From contig WMCF01000008.1 of the NCBI GenBank assembly GCA_009792885.1, positions 21,193,578 to 21,257,577 on the forward strand: a DNA stretch of 64,000 bases, read 5' to 3'. Of this stretch, positions 39,252-50,900 are shown in pieces; the first letter of the stretch is position 1, and each line of letters opens with the position of its first letter. The position numbers and the translations under genes were made by a program. The notes beneath the pieces were generated by a model. The model saw only the letters and a program-made list of their open reading frames with translations. It did not search any database and had not been told where the DNA came from. This stretch comes from Eremophila alpestris peregrina (Eukaryota; Chordata; Aves; Passeriformes; Alaudidae).

Positions 39252-39965
39252 TGACAGAATCATTAAGGTTGGAAAAGCTGCAATATCATGGAGTCCAATC
39301 TTTGACTGATCACCACCACATCAGCTAAAGTGCCACACCCAGTCATTTCTTGGCCACTTCAAGGTACTCCACCACCTCCCTGGGCAACTTGTTCCAATGT
39401 TTGACCACATTTTCAGTGAAGAAATTTTTCCTGATGTCCTACCTGAATGTCATTTGTGTTATCTTGAGGTTGTTTTTTCTCCTTCTGTTGGTAGTTGTCT
39501 AGGACAAGAGATTAACCCCCAACTGGCCGCAGCCTCCTTTCAGGCAGTTGTAGAGAGTGACAAGGTCTCCTCTCAGCCTCCTTTTTTCCAGGCTAAAGAA
39601 CCTCAGTTCCCTCAGCTGAACCTCTTATGACTCGATCTCTAGACCCTTCACCAGCTCCCTTGTCCTTCTCTGGACATGCTCCAGTGCCTCAGTGTCTTTC
39701 TTGTAGTGAGTGGCCCACAGCTGGATACAGGGCTCGAGGGTGCAGCCTTGACAGCGCCAAGAATAGAGGGACAAGGTAGAGGTTTTCTTGACCCCCTTCC
39801 ATTCTTCACAAAGAATCAAAAACTTTATCATTCCATATTGGCTGTGCCCAAGGCAGCCTCTGGCCACTTCGTTTCCCACCAGCCCTTCTCTGTTCATAAA
39901 CATCAGGTGCAGCAAGGCACTGGCCTGGTAGGCTCACACACCAGCTGTGTCAGTAAAAGGTCAGA
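39252..39965 (-). mobile_element. CR1 LINE with internal deletion joining endonuclease to RT end
   Basis: The 3' tail is at 39252 (GACAGAATCATTAAGGTTGG on the plus strand). The minus strand carries the ORF2 C-terminal region, including LEHVQRRTRELVKGLE in the frame at 39625-39915. Upstream in the same frame the protein switches at about 39775 to the end of the apurinic-type endonuclease domain (NREGLVGNEVARGCLGHS...MIKF). The conserved SDH of that domain is changed to SQY, so its catalytic histidine is lost. The intervening RT fingers and palm, several hundred codons, are absent. The element also starts inside the endonuclease at about 39965. Confidence 0.85.
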
Positions 39966-40455
39966 ATGAGAACTCAATGTACTATTTAAATAAATTACAT
40001 TTCTCACACCTCCTGCAAGGCCTCCAGTTCCTGAAAAACTAAACAAAATATGTCAGGGGCCTTACTTCCATTACCACAGCATTAATTGTCTTACTGATCA
40101 AAGATACATTCAGCAGCATTAGAATTTAGGTTTTTAAAGTCTAGTCCAAGCATCTGCAAAAGCCTTCAACTGTAAGGGATGATGACAGCTCATCATATAA
40201 TTTTCAGTACTAGGGAAAACAGGTTTGTCCAGTTTGTGATTATGGTTAGGCAGAACATTCAGGAAAGTAGCTCACAGGTGTATTACTGATTATTCTATAA
40301 AAGCTGGAAAAGAGAGATGAGGAATGGTGACAGCAGGAGCTGATGTGTTACTGCTAGCATTAATTTAAGTATAGCTGATTCCCCCTAATTTTTGGTCTAA
40401 ATTTTAAACCGGAGTTAGACTATCTTCCTAATTCAGCTCTACGTATTTGAATTTA
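39966..40455. other. Single-copy spacer
   Basis: Nothing recognisable between the CR1 and the solo LTR. Confidence 0.5.
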
Positions 40456-40788
40456 GTGGTGTGAGATTATTCCCTCCCTGCAGCCCCCCAAAGACTCAAG
40501 GCCAGCTCAGATTCCCCACGGGGCCCAGGGGGGAGATATCTCAGAGATAGGACTGGGATTACCAGAAGAGGCTCCTTCCGTGATGTTTGAAAGTCTTTAT
40601 TCGTGGGGGTCCACGTGGAAAGAGCACAAATCAAGGAAATAAAGGGTCTTGTATAGCCTTATCTCTGGTGGGCTGTCTGGCCCAGGGCCAATGGGATAGG
40701 GGAAAGGGGTAAAGGTCAGAGGGATATCTCGGCCTTCCATATCCTAGGGTAAGGGGAACTTGTTTCTTGGGGGATAACAACAGTGGTG
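40456..40788 (-). mobile_element. Solo LTR with 6-bp target-site duplication
   Basis: The LTR spans 40462-40782 (321 bp) and is flanked by GTGGTG at 40456-40461 and 40783-40788. It begins TGAGATTATTCCC and ends GGGGGATAACAACA on the plus strand, giving TG...CA ends and an imperfect inverted repeat. The poly(A) signal AATAAA on the minus strand (TTTATT at 40596-40601) sets the orientation, and TATACAAG lies about 40 bases upstream of it on the minus strand. A 6-bp duplication is typical of class II (ERVK-like) integration. It is the product of recombination between the two LTRs of a provirus; no internal sequence remains. Confidence 0.88.
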
Positions 40789-41536
40789 GGTCCATTAAAG
40801 TTTACAGATATAATGCTGGATGACTGAAAGAAATTATTTTCCAAACCAGGTACAGTTAGATTTGAAAAAAATTCAGCGCTATGCTGAGGTTACAAGTTGA
40901 CAAAGCAGAGGCTGAGAGACTTGTGCTTATTGATTGATCTTGGAAGGTTTTTTATTGCAATATAAGGGAAGATAATAAGAGACCTATTGCTCTTTCAGAC
41001 ATGGGCCTTATTGCTTGATCAGTAACTTAGATCTGTGAAGAGTGAAGATTATCATGGAATATTTCAGAAAGAAAAATGATGTCTGTGTCTACCTGAGATT
41101 TTTTGCCATTTGTACAGGGGGAAACACTGCATTGTATTAAATCTTGGTTTACAGTTTGGATGAATGAGAGCATTGGTCTTAGTGACAGAAAAACAGGCTG
41201 AATGTAGGAGTTTTATTCTTTTGATTAATCCCAGAAGTCCTGTGGAACTAAACAAGTTGCTGAAGAAAATCAGAAGCTAAACCTACTAGAAGATCTAACT
41301 AGTGAGGGGACACATGGCTGGTAAATCAGGCCACCATTCAGGCTAGGCCTGTTTGAGCTAGCTTCAGGCTAAACGTGGAAAAACAAAGTGTTTATTGGAG
41401 TTTCCTCAGTCCTGCTTGTTTTGAAAGAGCCAATCTAATAGAGGTGATAAAATTTTACTGCCAAAGAAAGACTGACTGATGTTTATTAGACTTCAATCAC
41501 ATAAATGCGCATGGAGACAATATTAACTTTGCCTGA
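40789..41536. other. Single-copy spacer
   Basis: Nothing recognisable between the two LTRs. Confidence 0.5.
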
Positions 41537-42098
41537 TGGTTTTGGCTGAGATGGAATTCATTTTCTTCATAGTATATATGGGGCTTTGGTTTGGACTTCA
41601 TGCTGAAAACTGGGTTGATAACACACTGATGCTTTAACTATGGCTGAGCAGCACTTAAATGTCAAGTCCTTTTCTACCTCTCAGCCCTCTAGTGAGGAGG
41701 CTGGGAGTGCACAAGCAGTTGGGAGAGACCACAGCTGGGATAGCTGACCCCAGCTGTTCAGAGGTATATTCCATCATGCTGTACAATAAATCTGCAGGAA
41801 GAAGTAGGCAAAGAAGTTTGAAGTTAAAGCATTTGTCTTCCTCAGCCACTGTTATGTCTGACAGAGCCCTGCTTTCCTCAGGATGACTGAACCCCTGCCT
41901 GCCCATGGAGACTGAGGAATTAATTCCTTGCTTTGGTTGCATGAATAGCTTTTGCTGTACCTATTAAACTGCTTTTGTCTCAACCCATAAGTTTCCTCAG
42001 CTTTACCCTTCAGGTTCTCTCCTGCATCCCATTTGAGGGAGAAGGAAAGAGGGAGTGTAAATAGCTGTATGAGGCTGTGCTTACTGGGGTTAACCTCA
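41537..42098 (+). mobile_element. Class II (ERVK-like) LTR, probably solo
   Basis: The plus strand begins TGGTTTTGGCTGAGATGGAA and continues with U3 words shared with the 18200-18742 LTR (GATAACACACTGATG, GGCTGGGAGTGCACAAG, AGCTGACCCCAGCTG). R has CTATTAAACTG with ATTAAA at 41963-41968, followed by TCAACCCATAAGTTTCCTCA. The U5 end near 42098 is a decayed GGGGTTAACCTCA. The segment between the CATCATGCTG box and R differs from the 18200 copy, so the two are different subfamilies of one family. No internal sequence or clear target duplication was found. Frames at 41655-41942 are shadows. Confidence 0.8.
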
Positions 42099-43252
42099 AA
42101 ACTTTATCAAGAGCTGCCCTTCAGGTAGAGGTGAGAGCACTGTGAATTGAACCATTTTGTTAGTAGTAAGACAGATTATTAGTCTGGATCCTCACGTAAA
42201 AAAGATCTTGCTTCATAGTATAGCTTAGCATTAGGATTCAGAATTACCAGTAATCTTCTTAAATTGCATTTTCCACAAAAAATAATACTTCAGGATAAAG
42301 CTTAAACACTTACAGCTTGAGCGGTTCTCATGGGTATCAGGTACAGAAGGTATAAAGTCTTCAATTTCATTGAGAAGAAACCTTTAGGTTGAGCTGTAAA
42401 CAGATGTCATAACAAGCACAGGGCTAAAAGTACATTTCATTCCCCTATCTTTTAAGTGGACTTTCAATAGCCCTAAACTCTACTAAACTACAGAACTTCA
42501 GCTAAAGAGCTATTTACACTTAGACAGAAAATTCAGGGGGGTTTGTTTTGGTCAGGGAGTGGGTGGGGATTGTTTTCCAATTTGGTTTACAAATGAACTT
42601 CAGACAAGGACAAGACAGCAGTCTTTAATGGATTTCCTGAACTCATTTGAATCATGGTTTTCGTTTAAGCTTTAGGGTGGTTTCAGAAAATCAAAAAACA
42701 CAGAAGCAAGTTAATTTTTAACAGGTATTCAGAATTGACGTAAAGACACATATGGGTTTGATTTAGGTTAAATTTAGGTCTTGCAGGGCTAATAGGGATA
42801 GGAAGATGGTTATGGTTCTGCAACCAGGGCATGTGAAAACTGGTGCTATAGCCTAACTGAAAGAACCTTTGAGACAGATGGGAACAAGCATGCATGTGGT
42901 TGATGTAATTGAGAAAACAACATTGTCTTGAGACACAAAACAGCTAGAGAGCTAAAGTTATAGATGGAGTTTGGATTCACTTACAGGAAAGAAATGATAG
43001 AAATAACTTTTACTGAGGAGGCCTTTAAAGAAACTCTGCAGGTTCAAATTTCAATTGAACAATTCTTATCTGATTTCATTTAATGTCCTAGGTTGGCCTA
43101 GGTAACACTGGGTTAAATGATATAATTCTAGTTTGCCAGATAACTGACAAGCAGACAAATTTCTATCACATTTGGACAGACCAAACTATACTTCTGTTTT
43201 TCTCAGCTACCCAGGGCACATCAAATAGGTTGGATGTGCAATATGATTAAGC

Positions 43253-43274
43253 TTTTTTTTTTTTTTTTTTTTTT
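43253..43274. repeat. T homopolymer
   Basis: Twenty-two T residues, followed within 50 bases by further T-rich sequence. Confidence 0.9.
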
Positions 43275-43700
43275 AAGGTAACCTTTTGGGGGTTTGAGGG
43301 TTTTTTAAATTTTTTTTTTCTTTCTTTGCAAATTGGCAACTTTTTTTGTTTGTTTGTTTGGATAATACAGTAATTGCTTCACATGTTTTAGACAAGAGAA
43401 AATTAACTTCTCTGGAGACCTCTTGACATGATGTTTTTGTGACTTCTTCCATGATGAAAAGGTGACTTTTCCCTGCTGAAGACAGATATTGAATTTTCAG
43501 CCTGTCTTTCAGATGTCTTTTGATTCACCATGTTTGAAGTGAACATTACATGCATTTTTTTTTGCCTATCTACCAGATATCAACAGAACGTTTCATAGAG
43601 GCGGACACTCCGCAGGTTCTCACTGCAAGGGGATAGAGGAAGGATGAAGGGATGGAGATTGTAAGCCTCAGAACAAACAATAATTCATAAGTCTAGACAG

Positions 43701-43734
43701 GAAGGGAAGAAAGGGAGAAAGGGAGAAAGGAAGA
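43701..43734. repeat. Purine-rich GGGAGAAA short tandem repeat
   Basis: Two to three units of GGGAGAAA within a pure A/G stretch. Confidence 0.75.
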
Positions 43735-44951
43735 ACCTATCCATACATTATATCAAAGAATATCAACGAACACCATTCACTCCAAAAAAACACACCTCAG
43801 TTAGGTAAGACACAAATAGTGGGCATGAAGAGTGGAATGCTTACTTTCAGAGCTCAGAAAGGAAAAACAGTCTGGCAGACAATGACTAGTGTTTCTCAAG
43901 TTCACTTTATTCTGCTTCACACTAGTCCTCAAAGATCTGAAAGCTTGTGCCTTGGCCACATTTGGAAGGATTTTCACATGGCTAACCCAAAAGCCAGCTT
44001 CAACCCAAATATCTAATACCTAATCTAATACCACAGGGAATCTACAGCATCTAAGGAAAGCTCCCTGGTGTTTTGTCTTCATGTTGTTTTTGAAAATAGC
44101 TTCTCTGTCTTGGCTGAAGCATCCAAATGGGAAATCCACTTGGATACACATACTTTTCATAGAAAGTTCTAGCACGATATTGCAGAAGTTTGACAGACTA
44201 CAAAATTTGAAATGAGATGCTAAAATTTCATCTAAGCCAAGCCAATTAAATAAAAGTGGAAAATAATTTTTTCATTTTAATATTTTAACCTTAGAAGAGA
44301 GAAAACATGGAAAACTTGACACCGTAACAAATCTTGCAAACTGCCAAGTATTAACTAACTCTAGATACACACTGAAAAACTAGAAAACTTCTGAGTTGAA
44401 TTGGTATGGTAAATAAGACAGCATCACCTCCCCAGATTTAGGAAAGAAACAAACATTCAAATGCCTTTGTTGAAACAAGATCCCTCTGATCTAAAAATCA
44501 AGGCTTAAGAACAAGTTCCACAAAGTTTTCCCAACCATTATCAAATGCACTAATGGAATCACCTTCATTCTTTATTCAGAATGGCAGTAATAGTAAAAAA
44601 CCTTTATAATCTGCTCTTGAACCAAATTAAGTATTAGAGAACCTGGAGCATTTCCAAATGCAAGGAGGAGAACCTTGGGGTCAATAGGATTCATTCCCAT
44701 TTCTTCAGCTTTACTGTGCAAAAATCACAGAGAGCATGATAGGTTTCTCCAGCATTGATGTGGTGGTTTTACAGGTTTTACAGGAGCTGGCAGACTAACA
44801 AATAAATCCAGAAGCACTTCTGCTGTTCATCGTACTTGTGGTGGGTACCAGAGAAAAGCACATTGCCCTCAGGAAAACAACTTACATTCTTCAAAATGCT
44901 AAGAGAATTTTTATTTGGAGATTTTTTGGGGGGGTTCTTTGGGTGAGGTTT

Positions 44952-44972
44952 TTGTTGTTGTTGTTGTTGTTG
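44952..44972. repeat. TTG trinucleotide repeat
   Basis: Seven TTG units after a short T run. Confidence 0.9.
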
Positions 44973-47606
44973 TTTGACGGTTTCTTTATCTGCTACTCTT
45001 ACTATTTCAAACTACTATTCAGTACTTGGTCATTACTAGGGAGAGGCATGTGATAAAGTAGAAGGGAAAAAAACTGCTTGTGATCTAACAAACATTCTAA
45101 TCTCCTTTCAACAAGCAGATTTTTATTAACTCAATGTTAGGCAAAAACTTCATAGTAATGTGTTGTGTAGTAAACAGGACGAAAAATCAATTGTGAACTA
45201 CTGAAAGATGAAATTATATGTTTCAGATTCATATTAACCAGACTGTGGAAACTTTCACCAACAAGCCAACCCAAAAATTTCAGCAATAAAGAAACATCCA
45301 CCATAAAAACCTGAAGTAAAATCAGTTCCTATTCACCAGAAGTCTATTTTTAGGTTTTTATTTCTTAATTCCAAAGAATCACCTCAATATGCTGAACAAA
45401 AGTGCTGAAAAAACACCATTTTGGTGTTTTGAGTTTACTTGTGGGTGTTGGACATAAAACAACAGAGGAAGAAAAAGGTTCTGGAACTACTGGTAAAATT
45501 CAAAAATCAGATGTAAATGCTTGGTATTGATCTGAAGCTAAATCCTCTGCTAAATGTATTAACTTCAGAATGGCTTATTTAACAGAACTAAGTGTTTCAA
45601 AGCCTGACAATGCTCGATTTTTATGCTATCTATAGGAACAGGATACAGCTATGAAATTAACCCTCATATTCACCCTAATTATTTTGGTCCAGAGTCCATG
45701 TCTTGCCATACATTAACATTTTCCTATGAAAAGGCAAGGTTAAATATGTCCTGACATTGCTACTGCAAAGAGAAGGAAAGGCAGGTTTCATTCTGGCATC
45801 ATCTAAGCTGCAATGGGGTACACATATTTGCAATAATTGATAGTATTGATATTATATTATATTATTTGAAGATAATTGATAAGTGCTGATACTCTATATT
45901 CCATATGCAGGAGGTGGTGAAATACCAGTATTCAGACAAAAACTAATGATTTTTCTAAAGGACAAATGTTGTCCCCTCCTGCCTTCTCAAAAGGCCCATG
46001 AATAGGGAGAGAGCATGGTGTCCCCAAAGTATATGGTGGATAACTGGCAGAAAGGATTGCTTTGTAGGCCAGATACGTCCACTATTAATTTACAGTTCCT
46101 TTTTTCTATCTCAGGGGCAGGCTTAAAGCTGTCTTCCCCTTATGTCCAAACACAAAGATGATATTTTGTGGGAACATCCATTGCCTCATGGTTTATAGAC
46201 TGAAAAAAAGCACTAAGCTGGGAGAAAGGTGAGGTGTCCTCATGCCTGTTGATACTCTGCACTGAAACTAGCATGCATTTCCATCACCTGATTGGCCAAG
46301 ACTTAAGGAGAAATGAAGTGTTGATGTGAAACCATGGCTGCTGAAAGCCAAAGCTATCATGAGACAGCAGCTCAGCGGCTCTCAGAGTTAGCTACAGGCT
46401 GGTCTTTCTTATTAGAAGAAATTCCATTTTCCTGCACTGAGGCACAGCAATAACTTTTACAAGGCAACAACCAAAATCCTGTCTTAAGCAAAAATGTGGC
46501 CCTGTGCTCCAAATACTTAGAGACTGATTCAAACCCTATCAGCATAAGAATGTCTTCAAATTCATTGAGATTTTTGTATATTCTAGCATGAAAGGGAAAA
46601 ACTTCTAACACCAGAGGCAGGATTAATCAATATGTGTTGATTGATTCACATAATGACATTTTCCTTTAGCTATTCCGAATAATTTCATTCACAAAAGAGA
46701 ATGAGACAGTCATTTTCATTTACCAGTATGTCAAGGATTTCTAAACAGGCTTTGAATATCTACATTCATTTAGCTGCATCTCTGTTTGAATGAGGTTTAG
46801 AATGATTCACCAAAGCATTTGAGCAGTCATTTCCCCCTAAATTCTGGAGGTTAGTTTCCACTCTGCAATCATAATGAAAATACATAAAATAAATCTGTAC
46901 TGGCTACAGATAAAGTCAGTAGTCAGTGCAAAGTCAATACAACTGATAATTTTTTCATAAGCAATACTAATACAAGGTTATGAGCCTCCTTCTACTTTAT
47001 CACTTTAGTTATCTTTTTAAATTGCAGATTTCATCACTACTAAGGCTGAATGCTTTTGAGCAGTTCAGTGGAACCAAAGCAATACTTATGAGTTTTGCAG
47101 CTTTCTTACACAAATTTTTCATCTATGACTCTACAACACACACTGTTGTAATTTTTACTTCAGGTGTCACCTTTTTTGAGAGAAAATGTGGATAAAGTGT
47201 TTTTCCACTGAAAGTGGCCAAATTTGTGTGGAAAAATATTTGCTTAAAAAACAGAAGCTTTCACTTTACTTTAGAAAAAGAAATTATTCCTTCTTCAAAG
47301 GGTGAAAGTGATGGAGAGACCATGGGTATGCCCCTGAAGTGCATAAGAAGTGATACCAGTGCTCCCTAGAAGTTCAGACTCTCCAAAGGAAGTTGAGGAT
47401 GCCAGTACCCCCAGCCTCTGCACGCCCTGAAGTCATCACAGGGAACAACACAATACACTGGAACAACGGGCATCTGCCTCAGTCACTTGTTTCTCAGCAG
47501 AGTTGGAGCCCCTCTCTCCAGCAGGCAGGACACATCTGCCCTAATCAGGACATGGATCTGTGAATAACCTCTCAGGAAGTGGCACTTAAGCCACCTTGGT
47601 CCTTTC

Positions 47607-47804
47607 TCATACAACAGACACCAGGAAGAGAAGTGCATAAAAGGAAGTGACCAGCACAACCATCAAGAACACTGTGACAGAGCACCCCAGGTACACTGAC
47701 ACCAGCTCAGCACCTTCTTTAATTTCTTCTTTCCCTGAATTGAATAAGAAGGGTCTTTGTTCCAGTCCTTCTTCTGGGCTGGCATGTTTGGGCACCTTCA
47801 GTGG
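47607..47804 (-). CDS. Candidate terminal exon, possible tail-anchored membrane protein
   Basis: On the minus strand a good splice acceptor (pyrimidine-rich tract ending TTCCCTCCCAACAG, with a TTTTAAC branch-like site upstream) is followed at 47804 by an in-phase open frame of 65 codons ending in TGA at 47607. The first 33 residues are polar and acidic (for example PEEGLEQ and GKEEIKEG). The last 32 (34-65) are almost all hydrophobic and could form one C-terminal membrane anchor. I do not recognise the protein. No upstream exon was identified, no poly(A) signal is evident close downstream, and the adapter artefact 145 bases away makes the upstream context unreliable. It may be a chance frame. 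Confidence 0.18.
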   Translation of the reverse strand, partial: PLKVPKHASPEEGLEQRPFLFNSGKEEIKEGAELVSVYLGCSVTVFLMVVLVTSFYALLFLVSVV

Positions 47805-47948
47805 CTGTTGGGAGGGAAGTGTTAAAAGTAGAAGAATGGTGAAGAGGATGGTAGATTCATGCAAGTAACCTTGCAGCTGGGAATGCCAAGGCCAGGAGAA
47901 TAATGGTGTGGAAAACCACATATATTGTGCCTTATGCTGTACATACTC

Positions 47949-47986
47949 CTGTCTCTTATACACATCTAGATGTGTATAAGAGACAG
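47949..47986. other. Nextera mate-pair junction adapter (sequencing artefact)
   Basis: The 38 bases are two perfect head-to-head copies of the 19-bp Tn5 mosaic end AGATGTGTATAAGAGACAG: reversed at 47949-47967 and forward at 47968-47986. This exact palindrome is the junction adapter of Illumina Nextera mate-pair libraries. It is not bird DNA. The minus-strand frame that appears to start at 47963 has its first five codons inside the adapter (reading xYKRQ, a known mark of this contamination). The sequences left and right of it come from a circularised fragment and may be kilobases apart, or inverted, in the real genome. Confidence 0.97.
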
Positions 47987-50900
47987 GTGTAGAGATAACA
48001 TAGGTAATTACAGAGACTTGGAGGCACTCTCATAGACTTGCTTGAACTCTCAGTCTTGGGAGAGAGAATTTCAAAGTTCAGAGATCATAAAAGAGCACAA
48101 GGGAGGTCATAGCATGGGCCCTTGACAAATAGGTGCAAACAGCAGCCTCACCAATCACCAGGATGGAGTAAGCCTGAGTGGTGTGTCTCCACTCAGGCAT
48201 TGCTTAAGGATCCTAGCAAGGTTAGTGAAGTAATAAAATACATTTACTCTTTGCATTTCAGCCATGGTTTTGTGGTTGCCAGCCTGTGTCAACTCACCCA
48301 GCAGCAGATGCAAAGACTCTGAGAGTAGGATATACAGTGTTGAAGTAGCAAGCAGTGACTTGTTAAGCCACTCAAAAGGCAGCTCGGACTAGATGAGCTA
48401 TGAGACCAGACATTAGTTGGGTCCCAGTCCAGTGGGGGCCCTCAGGGTCTCTGCTGACCAGATGGGCACTGGTCCAGCAAGGTCAGGTCAGCCTGCAAAG
48501 CCCCAGGATTGGCCCCTCTGCAGTGCCAAGCTGCCACTATCCAGCTGCTCCATCAACACCAATGACTTGAACCAGTTACCAAATTATACTGGCTAGCCTT
48601 CTTTCCCCCTGATCACTTCTTCTTCTTTGGGTTTTATCTTTCTATATTGCTTTTTATGCTCCTGAATCTGAGCTGATTGGTAATCTTGTCTCGACTCTCC
48701 TACTGCTGGTTATAATTTTATTCTTCTTACCTTTCAACAGAATTTCTCACAGCAGTGTGAGCAAGGTTGTGCAGCTGAGACAAACCAGAGCTGGACCTTG
48801 GAACTTTGGGACACAGGCAATTAAGCATTTTATAAAAGAGGGTGATTTCAGCAATAGTTTTTCTCTCACCTTTTCCTAACATGATTTGCATGGCATATGA
48901 CCATGCAGGAGATAATCAGTTGTTCACAACTGTTAAAATATATCTTCAATAGCACAGATTTATGGTCTTACCAACTGCAATAAAAATGCCTGCAGAGCAC
49001 ACAGGATCTTTAAGGCACTGTATTTAAAGTAAGAAACAGAGATCCAAACAATCCCTGATGATTGGGAGGTGTAGGGGTTTTTTAATGTTGAAGGCAACTT
49101 AAAAGAGGAAAAAACAACTCGTACTTCAAGGTAGATGCCAAGGGAGAAAGAGGCCTCAAAACACATTCTGGTGTAGCTCCTTGACTTTTTCCGGCAGACA
49201 CAAAACTTATAAGCCCCTTGGCTTATGGGTCTGCCCATTTGCTATTCACCCTTTGCTCCATTTGGAAAGGAAATTCTAGAAATATCTGCTAGCACTTCTA
49301 ATTGCAGAAAATCAAAGTTCAGATACTCCAGTACAGAAGAAAAATAATGCATGTCAGGAATAATGACAAATATTCTATTTTCCTTTATAGAAGTAGACAA
49401 TATCTGTAATAAATCCAGTTATGCATGTCCCCAGAAAAGAAATGGTTGTGTTTGCTCAAACCATATTTGAATCAACTTCAAGGAAAAGTTTTGTTTACGT
49501 CTGTTAATTCACCTTCAGTTTCAGAGGAAGGGTACAGTGGGTTCCTCTTTCCTCTGAAGTACTGAGCTAGGCAATTATGATGTCCCAGAGCTGCAAGAGG
49601 TACCCAGGTGCTCACATACTTCGATTCTTATCCAAGCTTTACACTTCAGGTAATTGACTCATAAGGAAAATCATTATCACAATCCATCAAAGTTGTTTCA
49701 GCATGTGCCTAGCCATGTACACTCAAAGAGACTTCAAAAAGAATAAGTGTCACACTGAAAACGGAATATAGGGCTTGTCCAAACAGTGGAAGTCAAGAGG
49801 CTGCACACTTCTGAGGACTTGGGCTTGAAGTTTCATTCAAAAAATAGGACTAATTTGATCTTCAGGAACTGATTCATGGCACTCTGTATCACAGTTTATT
49901 GTGTTGGCTAGACCTAGTTTATCATTCAGATTACCTTTATAGTCTGTAAAAAAAAATAAAAATAAAAATTACATTTTCTAACACTCAGTTAAAACTTTGT
50001 ATCTAAATTAGACCACAGAGCCAGTTGTGTGGGGTATGTTTCCATAATAACTTTCCTCAGGTTAAAAGGCCCTAATTGCAAGCTCTGTCACTGCATGTTT
50101 TTTTATTTCACGGATATAGCACATCAGGGGCCCCCATTCTGATTATTGATGCCTTGAACAACATAAGAGATGTAGAGAACTGCAAGAATCTCTGTATTTC
50201 ATTCACAGTGTTATCATAGCAGGTAACTCTAACACTAAAGTGTTCAGCTCAGGGCAGCAATTCCTTATCCACTGTCTACAAATCTTTCCAGCATTTCAGC
50301 TCTTCCAGGAAAAATTATGCAAACTGAAGAAGAAAGAGGACATGCTAGATACTACATGATATGCATGAATGCTGCTACCTCACATTTTTAACTGTGTGCT
50401 TCTAGAAGGTTTCCAGCTCTGTGAGCCACTGGTTTATCTTGAAGCACTAGGAAAGCCGCACTAGAAAAGACAGCTGAGACAGGAACCATGAAGCAGCCAC
50501 ACCTTTCAACACAGATTTAATTCACTTAGCCAACTGCCCTGTTTAATATCTTCTAATGCAGCACAGCATACTAAAAATTCAGATGAAGTATCTCGCATGA
50601 GAAAATCATAACATTACTGCTAATTATTAAGTGTGTGCTGTCTAAAAAAACTACACAGCTCCTCTACTTCTCTGACACATTTCTCCATAGCAGAAAGTGG
50701 AAAAACAGTTTAAAAACACTGATTAATGCCCATCTTGTGATACCTCACTAATTAAGGCAGATTTCAGATTTCACCACATATAGTTCCACAAATTACTCTA
50801 CTTCTAGTACTAAGTAATTGAGTCTAAGATACAAAAGTAAAAATGTAATAGGATTTAATGATGCTCTTTATATTCCTAATGGTCTCTACTCCCACAGAAA

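Larger units (their letters stand above)
42099..47606. other. AT-rich single-copy DNA
   Basis: No gene supported. It holds a 22-nt T run (43253-43274), a purine-rich GGGAGAAA repeat (43701-43734) and a TTG microsatellite (44952-44972). The 79-codon minus-strand frame at 46372-46611 has no recognisable feature. Confidence 0.5.

Noticed and set aside
36990..43150. Apparent enrichment of GGTTAG/TTAGG words, suggesting a degenerate telomere-like array
   Set aside because: A rough count gave about the number expected for this base composition, with no regular spacing.
47607..47963. 118-codon minus-strand gene starting at 47963
   Set aside because: Its first codons come from the Tn5/Nextera adapter, so that start is an artefact. 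Only the part after the splice acceptor at 47804 is kept, as a weak candidate.
48275..48360. Minus-strand leucine-rich open stretch ending in a GTGAGT donor, as a possible exon upstream of the 47.6 kb candidate
   Set aside because: It lies across the adapter join, so adjacency is not reliable, and no start codon or conserved feature is visible.
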